A DNA stretch of 11,405 bases. Source: an uncultured Oscillospiraceae bacterium. GTDB lineage: Bacteria > Bacillota > Clostridia > Oscillospirales > Ruminococcaceae. Numbering within the stretch: position 1 is the stretch's first letter; each line of letters opens with the position of its first letter. Position numbers and translations under genes: made by a program. The stretch is from NCBI GenBank assembly GCA_910587135.1, contig CAJULF010000073.1, forward strand, positions 1 through 11,405, in the 5' to 3' direction. The notes beneath the pieces were generated by a model. The model was not told the origin of the DNA, made no database searches, and saw only the letters and a list, made by a program, of their open reading frames with translations. This document shows, one piece after another, positions 1-5,983 of this stretch.

Positions 1-20
1 CGAGGAACCCAGTTGCCATG

Positions 21-61
21 TTTTCAAAAATTGAGCCGCATAAAACAAAGAATACAGCGGC
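21..61. repeat. Copy 1 of a short dispersed hairpin repeat
   Basis: Positions 21-52 match 10766-10797 at 30 of 32 bases in the same orientation, and positions 31-52 match 472-493 at 18 of 22. The shared core is an A-rich stretch, AAACAAAGAA. In this copy the core lies in the loop of a hairpin with arms GCCGC (35-39) and GCGGC (57-61). The function is unknown. It could be a REP-like intergenic element or a degraded miniature transposable element. Confidence 0.5.
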
Positions 62-88
62 ACAAAAAACACCCGCCCTAAAACGGTG

Positions 89-129
89 CCCCCTTCAAAA
101 CTACCAAAACGGTAGCTTTGAAGATGGGG
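89..129. other. Long imperfect stem-loop, unknown role
   Basis: CTACC (101-105) pairs with GGTAG (111-115) around the loop AAAAC. After one mismatch TTCAAA (94-99) pairs with TTTGAA (117-122), and C90-C93 pairs with G126-G129 across a three-base bulge. No good T-run follows on either strand, so it is not a typical intrinsic terminator. It may be part of a repeat or a structured RNA. No protein gene covers it. Confidence 0.45.
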
Positions 130-155
130 TAACGAAATGTTACTGCATATAAATT

Positions 156-199
156 AAAACCGCATTACACAACCCGTAAATGGCTTTATAATGCGGTTT
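156..199 (-). terminator. Terminator behind the tRNA-Pro fragment (minus strand)
   Basis: An 11-bp perfect stem is formed by 157-167 and 189-199 (AAACCGCATTA on one side), with a 21-nt loop. On the minus strand the stem runs into TTTTAATTTAT. It starts one base after the CCA end of the tRNA fragment, as expected for the native terminator of a tRNA gene once intact at this site. Confidence 0.6.
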
Positions 200-200
200 G

Positions 201-245
201 TGGTCGAGACGACGTGATTTGAACACGCGACCTCTGCGTCCCGAA
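201..245 (-). other. 3' fragment of a tRNA-Pro(CGG) gene, probable att site
   Basis: Read on the minus strand this is the 3' part of a tRNA: an anticodon loop TTCGGGA (anticodon CGG, proline), the 3' half of the anticodon stem CGCAG, variable region AGGTC, a T-arm with stem GCGTG/CACGT around loop TTCAAAT, acceptor strand CGTCTCG, discriminator A, and encoded CCA. The 5' half is absent. The sequence before the anticodon loop (above 245) does not pair with the anticodon stem, and no CGAGACG acceptor strand lies about 75 nt upstream. Homology beginning at the anticodon loop and running to CCA is the usual extent of an attachment core duplicated by a tyrosine-recombinase element. It could instead be a simple tRNA pseudogene. 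No integrase is visible in the window. Confidence 0.65.
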
Positions 246-366
246 GAGTGAATTTAATGTCCTCTCCGCCGCAATTGGCTTTTTATAGCCGTTTCCGTTC
301 CACAACATATCCTCTTTAGCAGTCTTGTATCCGCTGTTTCCGTGTGCTCCGAAGCTGTCTATGGTC

Positions 367-415
367 AGATATGTGGTCAACCGATTGAGGGGCGGGTAAC
401 AAGATATGTGGTCAA
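367..415. repeat. 14-bp direct repeat AGATATGTGGTCAA, two copies
   Basis: AGATATGTGGTCAA occurs exactly at 367-380 and again at 402-415, with starts 35 bp apart. On the minus strand each copy begins TTGACC. They lie about 120-170 bp from the tRNA-Pro fragment, a typical distance for accessory binding sites of an integrase or excisionase, though this role is only a guess. Confidence 0.55.
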
Positions 416-471
416 GATACGATGTACTGTAGATATTATAGCATAAACAGAACCAAAAATCAAGTCAAAAT

Positions 472-499
472 TTGAGTCGCTGTAAACAAAGAACAGTCG
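472..499. repeat. Weak copy 2 of the dispersed hairpin repeat
   Basis: Positions 472-493 match 31-52 at 18 of 22 bases, including an identical AAACAAAGAA. The differing bases still allow a hairpin: CTGT (480-483) pairs with ACAG (493-496), extended by CG/CG past a bulged T. A stem kept with different bases around the same loop hints at a real element, but the match is short. Confidence 0.35.
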
Positions 500-513
500 C
501 CTTGAATTAAACC

Positions 514-569
514 TTTACATACAATTTACACAACCGTGCTTTCGGACTTTACATTGAATGTGATAAACT
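514..569 (+). promoter_or_regulatory. Pho-box promoter of the pst operon
   Basis: Three TTTACA boxes stand at 514-519, 525-530 and 548-553, with starts 11 and 23 bp apart, so all face the same side of the helix. They are followed after 10 bp by an extended -10 (TGA then TAAACT, 561-569). No usual -35 is needed if the last box replaces it, as in PhoB/PhoP-activated promoters, where the box ends about 10 bp before the -10. A start near 576 gives a leader of about 30 nt before pstS. The promoter of the phosphatase gene at 7745-7800 has the same sequence at 49 of 56 positions and identical spacing. The likely activator is the response regulator encoded at 5312-5983. Confidence 0.8.
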
Positions 570-606
570 GATATTGCAAAACAAAAACATTCAAAGGAGA
601 TTTACT

Positions 607-1419
607 ATGAGAGCATTGAAAGTTATCGGTTGTGCGGCGGTCGCCGCTGTATTGGCTATGAGCGCGTTGACGGGTTGCAGCAAGGGGGAGCAGACGGTCT
701 CCACGGACGGCTCGACCTCTATGGAAAAAGTTATCGGTTTCCTCAGCGAGGCTTATATGGAAAAGCACGAAGATGTTAAAGTCACGTACAATCCCACGGG
801 CTCCGGTTCCGGTATAAAAGCCGTAGAGAGCGGCAGCTGCGATATCGGACTTGCAAGTCGCAACCTCAAGGACGAGGAAAAGGCAAATCTCAACGAAACG
901 GTTGTCGCGATAGACGGCATCGCAATTGTCGTAAACAGCGAAAACCCCGTTGCCGATCTTACTGTTGAGCAGATCGCAAAGCTTTATACCGGCGAGGTAA
1001 CCAACTGGAAAGACGTTGGCGGCAGCGACGCTCCCGTTGTGTGCATTGGCAGAGAAGCGGCTTCGGGAACGCGCGACGGCTTTGAATCCATCACCGATAC
1101 CAAAGAAAAGTGCAAATACAATCAGGAACTTACTTCCACGGGCGATGTGATCCAGACCGTTTCATCGAATCCCAACGCTATCGGCTACGCGTCGTTGGCT
1201 TCCGTCGGCGATACTGTCAAAACGGTAAGCGTGGAAGGTGTGACTCCCACCAACGGTACTATATTAAACGGGGAGTATAAGATCCAGCGTAATTTCGTGC
1301 TTGTCACCAAGAAGGGTGCTGAGCTGAAGGGGGCAGCGAAGGACTTCTTTGATTTCTGCCTGAGCAAGGACGGCGCGACGTACATAGAAAAGGCGGGTGC
1401 GGTTCCCGTTGCGAAGTGA
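607..1419 (+). CDS. pstS: PstS, phosphate-binding lipoprotein of the Pst importer
   Basis: A 270-residue extracellular phosphate-binding protein that passes inorganic phosphate to PstC/PstA. A lipoprotein signal peptide ends in the lipobox LTGC, with lipidated Cys24. The phosphate-binding segments of the family are present: DGSTSM close to the mature N-terminus, TGSGSGI, DIGLASR and REAASGTRD. The length is normal. An in-frame ATG at 574 would add 11 residues before the signal peptide; I chose 607 because an AAAGGAGA ribosome binding site (594-601) sits just before it and the signal peptide then starts properly. It is the first gene of the operon, under the Pho-box promoter at 514-569. Only 12 bp separate it from the next gene, with no terminator. 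Confidence 0.95.
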   Translation: MRALKVIGCAAVAAVLAMSALTGCSKGEQTVSTDGSTSMEKVIGFLSEAYMEKHEDVKVTYNPTGSGSGIKAVESGSCDIGLASRNLKDEEKANLNETVVAIDGIAIVVNSENPVADLTVEQIAKLYTGEVTNWKDVGGSDAPVVCIGREAASGTRDGFESITDTKEKCKYNQELTSTGDVIQTVSSNPNAIGYASLASVGDTVKTVSVEGVTPTNGTILNGEYKIQRNFVLVTKKGAELKGAAKDFFDFCLSKDGATYIEKAGAVPVAK

Positions 1420-1431
1420 TGGCGGGGGCAT

Positions 1432-2070
1432 ATGAACAAAAAGAATGTAATAAACATCTCCGCGCTTATTGAGAGCCGCGACAGCAGCACGGGCAAGCAC
1501 GTATTTCGGGTGAGCCGATACACAAAGCTTATCGTGGCGGAGATGAAAAAGCTCGGATATTATAGCGATATACTTACGAAAAATTATATTAAAGAGCTTG
1601 TGAAATTTGCATCGTTGCATGATATCGGAAAAATATTTATCCCCGATTCGATACTCACAAAGCCCGACGAGCTTACCGAAGAAGAGTTTGAGATAATGAA
1701 GCGCCACACGCAGCTTGGTGGCGAGATAGTTTTGTCACTCATTGGGAAAAGGCAGCGTGAAATGGCATATAATATCGTTGTTTATCACCACGAAAAATGG
1801 AACGGCAAGGGCTATCCCATGGGGCTGTCGGGAGAGGAAACTCCTCTTTGTGCAAGGATAGTTGCAATAGCGGACGTTTTTGACGCAATATCGGCGGATC
1901 GCTGTTACCGCAAAGCGATGCCGCTCGAAGAATGTTTTGATATAGTAGAGCGCGGAATTGGCAGTGATTTCGACCCGATTGCTGCAGAAGCTTTTTTGGA
2001 GGCGCGGGAAGAGGCGGAAAGAGTACACACGGAGTTTTCGGGTAAGGAGGTGCAAAATGCAAGCGATTGA
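1432..2070 (+). CDS. Stand-alone HD-GYP domain phosphodiesterase
   Basis: A 212-residue soluble protein made almost wholly of an HD-GYP domain, the family that hydrolyses cyclic di-GMP (some members cleave 3'3'-cGAMP). The metal-binding and signature residues are in place: His23, HDIGK with His63 and Asp64, His92 in KRHTQLG, HHEKWNGKGYP with His119/His120 and the GYP at 127-129, and Asp148 in ADVFDA. The family ending ARIVAIADVFDAI...GSDFDP is also present. No receiver, PAS or membrane segment is attached, so activity would be set by expression or by partners. The gene lies between pstS and pstC, 12 bp after pstS, and overlaps pstC by 14 bp, so it is a true operon member. Its ribosome binding site (GGGGG, 1424-1428) is weak and close to the ATG, suggesting low or coupled translation. 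The family is certain; a link between phosphate uptake and cyclic dinucleotides is inference. Confidence 0.88.
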   Translation: MNKKNVINISALIESRDSSTGKHVFRVSRYTKLIVAEMKKLGYYSDILTKNYIKELVKFASLHDIGKIFIPDSILTKPDELTEEEFEIMKRHTQLGGEIVLSLIGKRQREMAYNIVVYHHEKWNGKGYPMGLSGEETPLCARIVAIADVFDAISADRCYRKAMPLEECFDIVERGIGSDFDPIAAEAFLEAREEAERVHTEFSGKEVQNASD

Positions 2071-2980
2071 TGTGTCAGCACCGAAAAGCAATGTCCGCAA
2101 GGGCGGACTGAAAAAAGCCGCCGATCTGCTTGAAGCGGTGATGCGGACGTTATTTACGGTATGCGGATTTATCGCGGTCGGGTTTGTTGTGATAATAACG
2201 GTTTTCCTGATAATATCGGGAGTGCCGGCTATCGGAGAGATAGGGATCATAGACTTCCTGTTCGGAACAAGGTGGGCTTCTACGGCGGCGGAACCGTCGT
2301 TCGGAATACTGCCGTTTATCCTCACTTCGGTTTACGGCACTTTTGGAGCAATTCTCGTCGGCGTTCCCGTCGGAATACTGTGCGCGGTTTTTGCCGCAAA
2401 ATACGCAAACAGAAAAATGGCGTCGCTCACAAGAGGACTTGTGGGGCTTATGTCGGGGATCCCCTCGGTGGTGTACGGTCTTATCGGTATGATAATCGTC
2501 GTTCCCGCGGTAAGAGAGATTTTCGGGCTGCCCGACGGCGCTAATCTGTTTTCGGCGATGATTGTTTTATCGATCATGATACTGCCGTCGGTCATCTCGG
2601 TATCCGAGACCGCGCTCAGAGCCGTTCCCAAAGAATACGAGGAGGCCTCCTTAGCGTTGGGCGCGACTAAAACCGAAACGGTATTTAAGGTAACGCTGCC
2701 CGCCGCGAAGAGCGGTATTCTGACGGCGGTAGTCCTTGGTATCGGCAGAGCGATAGGTGAGGCTATGGCGGTTATGATGGTCGCGGGAAACGTGGCGAAT
2801 ATGCCCGGCATTTTCCAAAGCGTGCGCTTTCTCACTACTGCGGTGGCAAGCGAGATGTCTTATTCATCGGGTCTTCAGAGACAGGCGCTGTTCTCCATCG
2901 CGCTGGTGCTGTTTGCGTTTATCATGCTTATCAATCTCACGCTGAATCTTGTTGTGAAAAGGAGCGATAAAAAGAAATGA
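2057..2980 (+). CDS. pstC: PstC, phosphate ABC transporter permease
   Basis: A 307-residue inner subunit of the high-affinity phosphate importer, paired with PstA to form the membrane channel. About six hydrophobic segments are seen (near 31-55, 82-116, 125-152, 163-183, 218-245 and 276-300). The EAA loop that docks on PstB is at about 195-221 (EEASLALGA...LPAAKSGI), preceded by the family motif SGIPSVVYGLIG at 133-144. The reading frame is open further upstream, but I chose the ATG at 2057 because it follows a strong TAAGGAGGTG site (2044-2053) and gives a normal PstC N-terminus. The start overlaps the HD-GYP gene by 14 bp, and the stop overlaps pstA by 4 bp. Confidence 0.95.
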   Translation: MQAIDVSAPKSNVRKGGLKKAADLLEAVMRTLFTVCGFIAVGFVVIITVFLIISGVPAIGEIGIIDFLFGTRWASTAAEPSFGILPFILTSVYGTFGAILVGVPVGILCAVFAAKYANRKMASLTRGLVGLMSGIPSVVYGLIGMIIVVPAVREIFGLPDGANLFSAMIVLSIMILPSVISVSETALRAVPKEYEEASLALGATKTETVFKVTLPAAKSGILTAVVLGIGRAIGEAMAVMMVAGNVANMPGIFQSVRFLTTAVASEMSYSSGLQRQALFSIALVLFAFIMLINLTLNLVVKRSDKKK

Positions 2981-3855
2981 TCTCAAAGAACTCCACTTAC
3001 TCCGCAAAACGCAAGGTAAAAGAAAAGCTGCTGAAAGCATTGGTTTTCGTGGCGGCGGGAATTACGGGCTTGCTCATTATCGGAGTCGTCATTTACATAT
3101 TTTTCCGAGGGCTGCCGCACGTCACGCTCGGTCTGCTTGCGTCAAAGCCGAGTCTGTTGAATGGAACGGTCGGAATACTTCCCAATATTCTCAATACGCT
3201 TTACATAATATTTATTACTCTTCTTATCGTTCTGCCGTTGGGAGTGGGCGCGGCGGTTTATCTGAATGAATACGCGAAAAACAAGAAGGCTGTACGGCTT
3301 ATCGAGCTTGCGGCGGAGACGCTCGCCGGTATCCCGTCGATCATTTACGGATTGGTGGGTATGCTGATATTCGTGCAGTTCTGTTCCTTGGAAACAAGTG
3401 TTTTGGCGGGTTCTCTCACTTTGGTAATAATGACGCTGCCGACGATAATACGCACAACGCAGGAGAGCTTGAAAACGGTTCCGAACGGTTACCGGGAGGG
3501 AGCGCTGGCTCTCGGGGCGGGAAAATGGCATATGATACGCACGACCGTTCTGCCCTCGGCTGTGGACGGTATAGTCACGGGCTGTATCCTTTCCGTAGGA
3601 CGTATAGTCGGAGAGAGCGCCGCCCTGATGTTCACGGCGGGAATGGCGAACGAGGTGCTAGGCTTTTTCGAGGCGTTCACACCGGGAAACGCCGGCTCGA
3701 CGCTGGCGGTGTCACTCTATGTGTACGCCAAGGAGCGCGGAGATTTCGACACCGCTTTTGCGATAGCCGCGATACTGCTTGTTTTAACGCTGCTTATAAA
3801 CATCGGCGCGAATTTTGCGGCTAAAAAACTCGGGAAAGGCAAGGATCGGAAATGA
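2977..3855 (+). CDS. pstA: PstA, phosphate ABC transporter permease
   Basis: The 292-residue second permease of the phosphate importer. Hydrophobic segments lie near 21-43, 68-95, 112-137, 140-160, 198-222 and 258-283. The EAA coupling loop is at 173-196 (REGALALGA...VLPSAVDGI), after the family motif AGIPSIIYGLVG (117-128). GRIVGESAALMFTAG (208-222) is typical of PstA. Its ATG shares the ATGA overlap with the pstC stop; an AAAAGGAG site (2957-2964) stands rather far, 12 nt, before it, so termination-reinitiation is likely. The stop overlaps the pstB start by 4 bp. The length is normal. Confidence 0.95.
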   Translation: MISKNSTYSAKRKVKEKLLKALVFVAAGITGLLIIGVVIYIFFRGLPHVTLGLLASKPSLLNGTVGILPNILNTLYIIFITLLIVLPLGVGAAVYLNEYAKNKKAVRLIELAAETLAGIPSIIYGLVGMLIFVQFCSLETSVLAGSLTLVIMTLPTIIRTTQESLKTVPNGYREGALALGAGKWHMIRTTVLPSAVDGIVTGCILSVGRIVGESAALMFTAGMANEVLGFFEAFTPGNAGSTLAVSLYVYAKERGDFDTAFAIAAILLVLTLLINIGANFAAKKLGKGKDRK

Positions 3856-4601
3856 ATATAATAAGCGCGAAAAAAATGAACCTTTGGTACGGCGAAAATC
3901 ACGCCTTAAAGGACATAAACATAGATATTCCCGAAAAAGAAATAACGGCAATGATAGGTCCGTCGGGCTGCGGCAAATCCACGTTTCTGAAATCGCTCAA
4001 CCGAATGAACGACCTAGTTGAAGGCTGCCGTATCGAGGGCGAGATAACTCTGCGCGGTGATGATATTTACAGCGGCTATGACGTGAATATGCTGCGTAAA
4101 TGCGTGGGAATGGTATTTCAGAAGCCCAATCCGTTTCCGATGAGCATATACGACAACATTGCCTACGGTCCGCGCGTACACGGAGTAAAGTCGCGGGTCA
4201 AGCTCGACGAGATCGTGGAAAGCTCGCTGAAGCGGGCGGCGATATGGGACGAGTGCAAGGACAGACTAAAGAAAAGCGCCCTCGGAATGAGCGGCGGTCA
4301 GCAGCAGCGTCTGTGTATCGCCCGCGCTCTCGCCGTCGAGCCGGATGTGTTGCTGATGGACGAGCCGACCTCCGCGCTCGATCCCATTTCCACATCAAAA
4401 ATAGAAGAGCTTGCCATGGAGCTGCGCAAAAAATACACGATAATAATCGTGACGCACAATATGCAGCAGGCGGCGCGGATCGCCGACAAGACGGCGTTTT
4501 TTCTGCTTGGGGAGCTTGTGGAGTTCGATTCAACGGAGAAGATATTCAATACGCCGTCCGACAAACGCACCGAGGATTATATAACGGGGAGGTTCGGCTG
4601 A
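3852..4601 (+). CDS. pstB: PstB, phosphate importer ATPase
   Basis: The 249-residue ATP-binding subunit that powers PstCA; it forms a dimer on the cytoplasmic face. All ABC motifs are intact: Walker A GPSGCGKST (36-44), Q-loop Gln90 in VFQKPNPFPMSIYDN, signature MSGGQQQRL (146-154), Walker B LLMDEPTSALDP (167-178) with catalytic Glu171, and H-loop His202 in VTHNMQQA. KPNPFPMSIYDNIAYGPR is the sequence that separates PstB from other ABC ATPases. It starts in an ATGA overlap with pstA and its stop shares one base with the phoU ATG. Confidence 0.97.
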   Translation: MNIISAKKMNLWYGENHALKDINIDIPEKEITAMIGPSGCGKSTFLKSLNRMNDLVEGCRIEGEITLRGDDIYSGYDVNMLRKCVGMVFQKPNPFPMSIYDNIAYGPRVHGVKSRVKLDEIVESSLKRAAIWDECKDRLKKSALGMSGGQQQRLCIARALAVEPDVLLMDEPTSALDPISTSKIEELAMELRKKYTIIIVTHNMQQAARIADKTAFFLLGELVEFDSTEKIFNTPSDKRTEDYITGRFG

Positions 4602-5287
4602 TGAGAAGTTATTTTGACGATCAGCTTTCACGGCTCAACTCGGAGCTGCTTATGATGGGTGCGCTGTGCGAGGACGCAATCAGCTGCGCCGTAAAATGCC
4701 TTATAGAGAGCAATCCGAAGATGAAGGAGGGAGCGCAGTCCGCGGAATGTGGGATTGACCGCAAGGAACGAGAGATCGAGCAGCTTTGCATGAAGCTGTT
4801 GGTGCGTCAGCAGCCCGTGGCAACGGATTTTCGCACCGTGACGGCAGCGCTTAAAATGATCTCGGATATGGAACGGATAGGCGATCAGTCAAAGGACATT
4901 GCCGAGATCGCCGAATATGTGACCTCCGTGGGACTTCAAGCCAAGATAAACGTGGCGGATATGGCGAGAGCGGCGGTGGAAATGGTAACGCAGAGCGTAA
5001 ACTCCTTTGTCAAGAGGGATATAGAAACGGCGCGTTCCGTGGCGGCTATGGACGACAGGGTGGATTCCTTGTTTATAAAGATAAAAAACGAGCTTATCGC
5101 CGCCGTGCAGAACAGTCATGAAAACGCCGAGGCGCTTGTCGATCTGCTTATGATCGCGAAATATTTCGAGCGAATAGGCGACCATGCCGAAAATATAGCC
5201 GAGTGGGTAGTTTACGCGATAACGGGCGAGCATAAAAATCTTATCGGACGAACGGAAAAAGCGATTGAAAATCCCGCTTCGATGTAG
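4601..5287 (+). CDS. phoU: PhoU, phosphate signalling regulator
   Basis: A 228-residue cytoplasmic all-helical protein that couples the Pst transporter to the PhoR kinase and restrains phosphate uptake and signalling when phosphate is plentiful. It has two repeats of the PhoU three-helix bundle, each with the metal-site motif: ERIGDQSKDIAE (from Glu91) and YFERIGDHAENIAEW (Glu190, Asp194). VRQQPVATDFRTV (68-80) is also a family hallmark. The reading frame extends far upstream across pstB, but the start is the ATG at 4601, where the pstB stop TGA overlaps it and GGGGAGG (4586-4592) is well placed. The last 25 bp carry a predicted promoter for the regulator genes that follow. Confidence 0.95.
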   Translation: MRSYFDDQLSRLNSELLMMGALCEDAISCAVKCLIESNPKMKEGAQSAECGIDRKEREIEQLCMKLLVRQQPVATDFRTVTAALKMISDMERIGDQSKDIAEIAEYVTSVGLQAKINVADMARAAVEMVTQSVNSFVKRDIETARSVAAMDDRVDSLFIKIKNELIAAVQNSHENAEALVDLLMIAKYFERIGDHAENIAEWVVYAITGEHKNLIGRTEKAIENPASM

Positions 5288-5293
5288 TATAAT
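5265..5293 (+). promoter_or_regulatory. Sigma-A-type promoter inside the end of phoU
   Basis: TTGAAA (5265-5270) and a perfect TATAAT (5288-5293) are separated by exactly 17 bp. A start near 5300 would make a leader of only about 12 nt, placing the ribosome binding site GGGGTGA (5299-5305) at the very 5' end of the transcript. It would give the response regulator and kinase a basal level independent of the Pho-box promoter. No TTTACA repeat is seen here. Confidence 0.6.
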
Positions 5294-5311
5294 TAAACGG
5301 GGTGATTCAAT

Positions 5312-5983
5312 ATGGGAAAAATATTCCTGGTCGAGGACGATGACAACATACGCAAATTGGTGTGCTACGCTTTGTCCAGAGAGGGCTATGAAACAGAGGG
5401 CTTTGCCGCTCCCGATGAATTCTGGAGCAAATACGGCAAGGAAGATCCAAATCTGGTTTTATTGGATATTATGCTGCCGCAGGAGGACGGTCTGTCGATA
5501 CTGAAGAAGATACGCGCCTCGAACCGCAATACGGCGGTGATTATGCTTACCGCCAGAGACAGCGAGTTTGACAAGGTGACGGGGCTTGATCTCGGCGCAG
5601 ACGATTATATAGCAAAGCCTTTCGGAATGTCGGAGCTTGTTTCAAGGATAAATGCCGTGCTCAGGCGATGCCGCCGATCCTCCGAGGACGAGAAGGTTTA
5701 TCGTATCGGCGGGCTTGCGGTATATCCCGAGCGGCATATCGCGGAGTTATCCGGAAAGGAGCTTTCGCTTTCCTACAAGGAGTTTGAGCTGCTATTAACA
5801 CTGCTTGAAGCTGAAGGAAAAGCGGTGACTCGTGAAGAGCTTTTCACAAAAATATGGGGAGAATTTTACGGCGAGTCGCGCACGCTGGACGTTCATATCC
5901 GCAATCTGCGCTCAAAGCTGGGAACCGACTATATTCAGACCGTTAAAAATGTGGGCTACAGAATAGGAAAAAAGGATGACTAA
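5312..5983 (+). CDS. phoB: PhoB/PhoP-like response regulator
   Basis: A 223-residue OmpR/PhoB-family transcription factor. The N-terminal receiver (about 1-118) has the acidic pocket EDDD at 8-11, phosphoacceptor Asp52 in LLDIMLP, switch Thr80 in MLTARD and Lys102 in AKPF. The C-terminal winged helix (about 125-220) has the family pattern KEFELLLTLL, VTREELFTKIWG, RTLDVHIRNLRSKLG and IQTVKNVGYRIG. When phosphorylated by the kinase encoded next, it should bind the TTTACA repeats at 514-553 and 7745-7784. The name rests on its place after phoU and on those boxes; by sequence alone it could be any PhoB-type regulator. The stop overlaps the kinase gene by 8 bp. Confidence 0.88.
   Translation: MGKIFLVEDDDNIRKLVCYALSREGYETEGFAAPDEFWSKYGKEDPNLVLLDIMLPQEDGLSILKKIRASNRNTAVIMLTARDSEFDKVTGLDLGADDYIAKPFGMSELVSRINAVLRRCRRSSEDEKVYRIGGLAVYPERHIAELSGKELSLSYKEFELLLTLLEAEGKAVTREELFTKIWGEFYGESRTLDVHIRNLRSKLGTDYIQTVKNVGYRIGKKDD

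Larger units (their letters stand above)
246..513. other. Intergenic stretch with no supported gene
   Basis: I see no convincing coding region here. A 64-codon minus-strand reading frame runs through 186-380, but it covers the tRNA fragment, has no clear ribosome binding site and resembles no family I know. The stretch holds a 14-bp direct repeat (367-380, 402-415) and a weak third copy of the hairpin repeat (472-499). If the tRNA fragment is an attachment site, geometry puts these bases on the element side of the junction. Confidence 0.5.

Noticed and set aside
201..277. An intact tRNA gene ending at 201
   Set aside because: No matching acceptor, D-arm or anticodon 5' strand is found upstream of the anticodon loop; only the 3' part is tRNA-like.
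186..380. A 64-codon minus-strand reading frame
   Set aside because: It covers the tRNA-Pro fragment and one of the 14-bp repeats, has no good ribosome binding site and no recognisable domain.
574..606. An earlier in-frame ATG for pstS
   Set aside because: It would add 11 charged and polar residues before the signal peptide, lies at the expected transcription start, and would place the clear ribosome binding site inside the gene.
1958..2056. Upstream extension of pstC
   Set aside because: The extra residues are arginine-rich, overlap the HD-GYP gene extensively and are unlike PstC; the ATG at 2057 has a near-perfect ribosome binding site.
4100..4600. A long extension of phoU across pstB in another frame
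   Set aside because: It is low-complexity, Arg/Ala-rich shadow translation of pstB; PhoU homology begins at the ATG at 4601.
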